Part shown: positions 61,386-64,000 of the stretch, in pieces
Layout: the number at the start of each line of letters is the position of its first letter
Numbering within the stretch: position 1 is the stretch's first letter
Assembly (NCBI RefSeq): GCF_000219605.1
Contig: NC_015740.1
Span: 3,286,001-3,350,000, forward strand
Reading direction: 5' to 3'
Length of the DNA stretch: 64,000 nt
Source: Stutzerimonas stutzeri
Lineage (GTDB): Bacteria > Pseudomonadota > Gammaproteobacteria > Pseudomonadales > Pseudomonadaceae
The notes under the pieces: model-generated
What the model was told of the DNA's origin: nothing
Databases searched by the model: none
Seen by the model: only the letters and a program-made list of their open reading frames with translations
Position numbers and translations under genes: made by a program

Positions 61386-62050
61386 GCCACTCGCCCGAGC
61401 GGATCACGATCGAGTAGCTGATCGATCGGCGCTGCGACGCAGCCGCTGCGCGCGATACGCAGTGCGTTGCAGCGCTTCTCCCGAAGGCGGTCGAGGTTGT
61501 GGCTGACCAGCACCAGCGTTCTGCCTTGTTGCTGCCAGCGTCGGAGGTGCTGCCAGAGCAGATCGAGACCGGTCTCGTCGAGTGCCGCCTCGGGTTCATC
61601 GAGCAGCAGTACCTGCGCATCGGTCAGGCTCATCCGGGCCAGCAGCGCCCGCTGCAGTTCCCCACCAGACAGCGCGTGCAGGCCCTGGGTCTGCAGATCG
61701 AGCAAGCCCCAATCGGCCAGTACCTGACGTAGCCGAGCCTGGCGTTCGCTACGGCCGAGCCGGCTGCCCCAGAAACCGCCCCTGACCAGCTCCAGCAGAC
61801 GTATCGGAAACTGCCGGTCGATCTGTTGCTGCTGCGGCAGATAGGCCACACCGCCTGGACGCGCCACGCTCATTCGAATGTGACCGGCCAGGGGGCGATC
61901 CAAACCGGCCAATACCCTGAGCAGGCTGCTCTTGCCCGAACCATTGCTGCCGATCACCGCGGTCAGGCTGCCGGCCGCTAGCTTGAGGTTCAACGGCGGC
62001 GTGAGGGCCCGCCCGCCGGCGCCCCACTGCAACTCTCGACATTCGATCAC
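61382..62050 (-). CDS. Metal ABC transporter ATP-binding protein (ZnuC-like)
   Basis: The 222-residue ATPase has Walker A GSNGSGKSS, signature ALSGGELQRALLA and Walker B VLLLDEPEAALDE. The start is GTG ending at 62050 with GGAG upstream. A longer frame exists, but it would place the Zur-like box inside the gene. It is the first gene of the three-gene operon. Confidence 0.87.
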   Translation of the reverse strand: MIECRELQWGAGGRALTPPLNLKLAAGSLTAVIGSNGSGKSSLLRVLAGLDRPLAGHIRMSVARPGGVAYLPQQQQIDRQFPIRLLELVRGGFWGSRLGRSERQARLRQVLADWGLLDLQTQGLHALSGGELQRALLARMSLTDAQVLLLDEPEAALDETGLDLLWQHLRRWQQQGRTLVLVSHNLDRLREKRCNALRIARSGCVAAPIDQLLDRDPLGRVA

Positions 62051-62108
62051 GATCAAGAAACTCCATCTCCGCACCGCTCGAAAAGCGGTGTCAGCAACCA
62101 AATCAATA

Positions 62109-62128
62109 AAAGTTATAACATAACATTT
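62109..62128 (-). promoter_or_regulatory. Zur-like box upstream of the metal transporter operon
   Basis: On the minus strand, AAATGTTAT-GTT-ATAACTTT is nearly symmetric. It matches the gammaproteobacterial Zur consensus (AATGTTAT-N3-ATAACATT) at all but one position. It lies 59 bp before the ATPase start. Zinc-replete repression by Zur is inferred. Confidence 0.7.
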
Positions 62129-62294
62129 ACCAGCAGGCACAGCGCGGTAGCAGAGCGGTTCAATAGGCATGAGATAGATCAGCCGGCGGCGGCTGAAGGC
62201 TGACGCTACCGCTGCGATGCCGCACCGACCCAGGAAAGATGGCGAGGCCAGCGGAATACGCGCGCTGCCGCCTGCAACGGCAGCGCGAATGAGG

Positions 62295-63050
62295 TCAGCG
62301 GGGCGTACGCGCCTTTTTCTTCATCAAGGTCAGATGCGAGAACACCGCGTGCAGGTCGTTCGAGGCACTGTCTTCCTCGAGGTTGAGCTTGCTGTCGATG
62401 TGATCCATGTGATGCATCATCAGGTGCACGGCCTTGTCGGCGTCGCGCGCGGCTATGGCATCGATCAGCTCATTGTGTTCGTCGTAGGAGCAATGCGAGC
62501 GACTGGCCCCTTCGTACTGCGCGATGATCAGCGAAGTCTGCGACACCAGGCTGCGCTGGAAGCTCACCAGTGGCGCGTTCTTCGCCGCCTCCGCCAGCTT
62601 GAGGTGGAACTCGCCTGACAGACGGATGCCAGCGCCTCGATCGCCGCGGGCGAAGCAGTCGCGCTCGTCGATGACCATCTGCCGCAGCTCGGCCAGTTGC
62701 GCGTCACTGGCGTGCTGCACGGCCAGTTCGGTAATGGCCTTTTCCACCAACCGACGGGCGAAGAAGATCTGCCGTGCCTCCTCGACGCTCGGGCTCGCCA
62801 CCACCGCGCCGCGATTGGGCCGCAGCAACACCACGCCTTCATGGGCCAGCCTCGACAATGCGCGGCGGATGATGGTGCGGCTGACACCGAAGATCTCGCC
62901 CAGGGCCTCCTCGCTGAGCTTGGTGCCTGGGGCCAGGCGTTGTTCGAGGATGGCATCGAAGATGTGCGCATAAACGATATCGTCCTGCGTCCCGGTGCGA
63001 GTCTTGCCGGTCTTGTTCGGCTTCTTCAGGGGCTGCAACTGTTCGTTCAT
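62295..63050 (-). CDS. GntR-family regulator with FCD domain
   Basis: The 251-residue protein has an N-terminal wHTH (about residues 22-85, TKLSEEALGEIFGVSRTIIRRALSRLAHEGVV). An all-helical FCD ligand-binding domain follows (EFHLKLAEAAKNAPLV, DEHNELIDAIAARDADKA). It is divergent from the purine permease and lies near guaD and xdh, as PA1520 does in P. aeruginosa. It probably controls the purine block, possibly through the palindromes upstream of the permease. Confidence 0.9.
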   Translation of the reverse strand: MNEQLQPLKKPNKTGKTRTGTQDDIVYAHIFDAILEQRLAPGTKLSEEALGEIFGVSRTIIRRALSRLAHEGVVLLRPNRGAVVASPSVEEARQIFFARRLVEKAITELAVQHASDAQLAELRQMVIDERDCFARGDRGAGIRLSGEFHLKLAEAAKNAPLVSFQRSLVSQTSLIIAQYEGASRSHCSYDEHNELIDAIAARDADKAVHLMMHHMDHIDSKLNLEEDSASNDLHAVFSHLTLMKKKARTPR

Positions 63051-63401
63051 CGATGGCTCGCAAGTGAAGTGTCGGCAAGGCCGAACTTTACTGCGTTCGC
63101 GGCTTCACTGGCAGTCGTCGGACGAACAAAACGAGCAAAAACATCGTTGGGCTTGTGCACAATCAATTTCCTACCGTTCTGTCCTCCAATCACCGCCATA
63201 TCCGCGATGTGCGCCACGCGAGCCAGCTCCCGTGACAAGCGAGGGCGATTTAGTGTTTGCAATTCTTGTATACAAAAGCATAATCCAGACAGCCCTTCCT
63301 GACCTTTCGGTCAACTAACAGAACGAAGGGCACACCATCACCCGCCCCTCGGGAGTGTCGTGCTCCGGGTGATCGACAACAAGAACGATGAGGAAAGCCC
63401 A
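63051..63401. promoter_or_regulatory. Divergent regulatory region between the GntR gene and the permease
   Basis: 350 bp with no gene. For the permease, -35 TTGCAA (63257-63262) and -10 CATAAT (63279-63284) have a 16-bp spacer. A perfect palindrome TTGTATACAA (63266-63275) lies in that spacer, typical of GntR/FadR-type operators. TGACCTTTCGGTCA (63300-63313) lies downstream. An SD GAGGAAA precedes the permease GTG. Confidence 0.6.
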
Positions 63402-64000
63402 GTGGAAAGCATCAAGCGCAAGCCCCAGGCAGCACCCTTGCAACGCACCGCCCCCGGCTGGCTGGACCGGCTGTTCAAGCTAAGCGAACACCGCACCAGC
63501 ATCCGTACCGAACTGCTCGCCGGCCTGACGACCTTCGTCACCATGGCCTACATCATCTTCGTCAACCCGAACATCATGGCCGACGCCGGCATCGACCACG
63601 GCGCCGCCTTCGTTGCGACCTGCATCGGTGCGGCGCTCGGCTGCCTGTTGATGGGCCTGTACGCGAACTGGCCGGTGGGCCTGGCACCAGGCATGGGCCT
63701 GAACGCCTTCTTCACCTACACAGTCGTCGGCGAGATGGGCTACAGCTGGCAGATCGCCCTGGGCGCCGTGTTCATCTCCGGCGTGCTGTTCATGATCATG
63801 AGCCTGTCGCGCATCCGCGAATGGTTGCTCAACAGCATCCCCATGAGCCTGCGCTTCGCCATGGGCGCGGGGGTCGGCCTGTTCCTCGGGCTGATCGGCC
63901 TGAAGACCGCCGGCATCGTGGTCGACAGCCCGGCCACCCTGCTGACCATGGGCTCGTTCGGCGAACCCACCGCCCTCCTCGCCGCGGTGTGCTTCCTGAT
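63402..64000 (+). CDS. AzgA-type guanine/hypoxanthine permease (5' part; cut by window edge)
   Basis: A GTG start gives a leader of about 30 residues. NCS2/AzgA-type membrane sequence follows (ELLAGLTTFVTMAYIIFVNPNIM, LYANWPVGLAPGMGLNAFFTY, FAMGAGVGLFLGLIGLKTAG). The conserved GLAPGMGLNAFF loop is diagnostic. The first 199 codons are seen; the rest lies to the right. It imports hypoxanthine or guanine for the nearby guaD and xdh. Confidence 0.9.
   Translation, partial: MESIKRKPQAAPLQRTAPGWLDRLFKLSEHRTSIRTELLAGLTTFVTMAYIIFVNPNIMADAGIDHGAAFVATCIGAALGCLLMGLYANWPVGLAPGMGLNAFFTYTVVGEMGYSWQIALGAVFISGVLFMIMSLSRIREWLLNSIPMSLRFAMGAGVGLFLGLIGLKTAGIVVDSPATLLTMGSFGEPTALLAAVCFL

Noticed and set aside
62051..62170. 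N-terminal extension of the metal ATPase
   Set aside because: It would place the Zur-like box inside the coding region and adds residues not seen in the family.

Overview
The window is a GC-rich gammaproteobacterial chromosome segment. Its gene content and order (bamB-yfgM-hisS-ispG-rodZ-pilF-rlmN-ndk, the full isc operon, queA-tgt-yajC-secDF, lptFG/pepA-holC-valS, and a guaD/xdhABC/GntR purine block) point to a Pseudomonas of the P. stutzeri (Stutzerimonas) type. No insertion sequence, prophage, CRISPR array or rRNA operon was seen; one tRNA gene (tRNA-Leu, anticodon CAA) is present. The genes look intact except where the window cuts bamB (left edge) and a purine permease (right edge).

Layout. 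Positions 1-7.1 kb are housekeeping genes on the minus strand: outer-membrane assembly lipoprotein BamB (partial), YfgM, HisRS, IspG, RodZ, the type IV pilus pilotin PilF, RlmN and Ndk. Positions 7.3-12.9 kb hold iscR-iscS-iscU-iscA-hscB-hscA-fdx-iscX, with two palindromes upstream of iscR, followed by cysE and trmJ. suhB and a glycine-zipper protein flank a bidirectional terminator at 15.5 kb. Positions 16.1-21.5 kb are queA-tgt-yajC-secD-secF. Then come tRNA-Leu with a clear promoter, a cold-shock gene with a long leader, an RDD membrane protein, lptFG (LPS export), and pepA-holC-hypothetical-valS.

From 31 to 49 kb the content is more accessory: the NhaD antiporter, a small wHTH protein and an SLC13-type permease; two MFS carriers, one translationally coupled to a 40-residue membrane peptide; RlmF; a UbiA prenyltransferase; a tight NdpA-PPK2-DUF4344 set; a GST with an extra C-terminal domain; a GIY-YIG protein; MltF; a P-type ATPase; and an SDR.

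From 49.5 kb to the right edge is a purine-oxidation region: 8-oxoguanine deaminase, a BMP-type binding protein, a 2OG/Fe(II)-type oxygenase, xdhA-xdhB-xdhC, guanine deaminase, then (after an opposing metal ABC transporter with a Zur-like box) a GntR regulator and an AzgA-type purine permease. Together these genes would import purines, deaminate guanine and 8-oxoguanine, and oxidise hypoxanthine and xanthine to urate. The most interesting non-coding signals lie here. One is a long, well-formed hairpin RNA just upstream of the BMP gene, a candidate purine-sensing leader. The other is a palindrome (TGACY-N4-RGTCA) present twice before xdhA and once before the permease, which suggests a shared local regulon.
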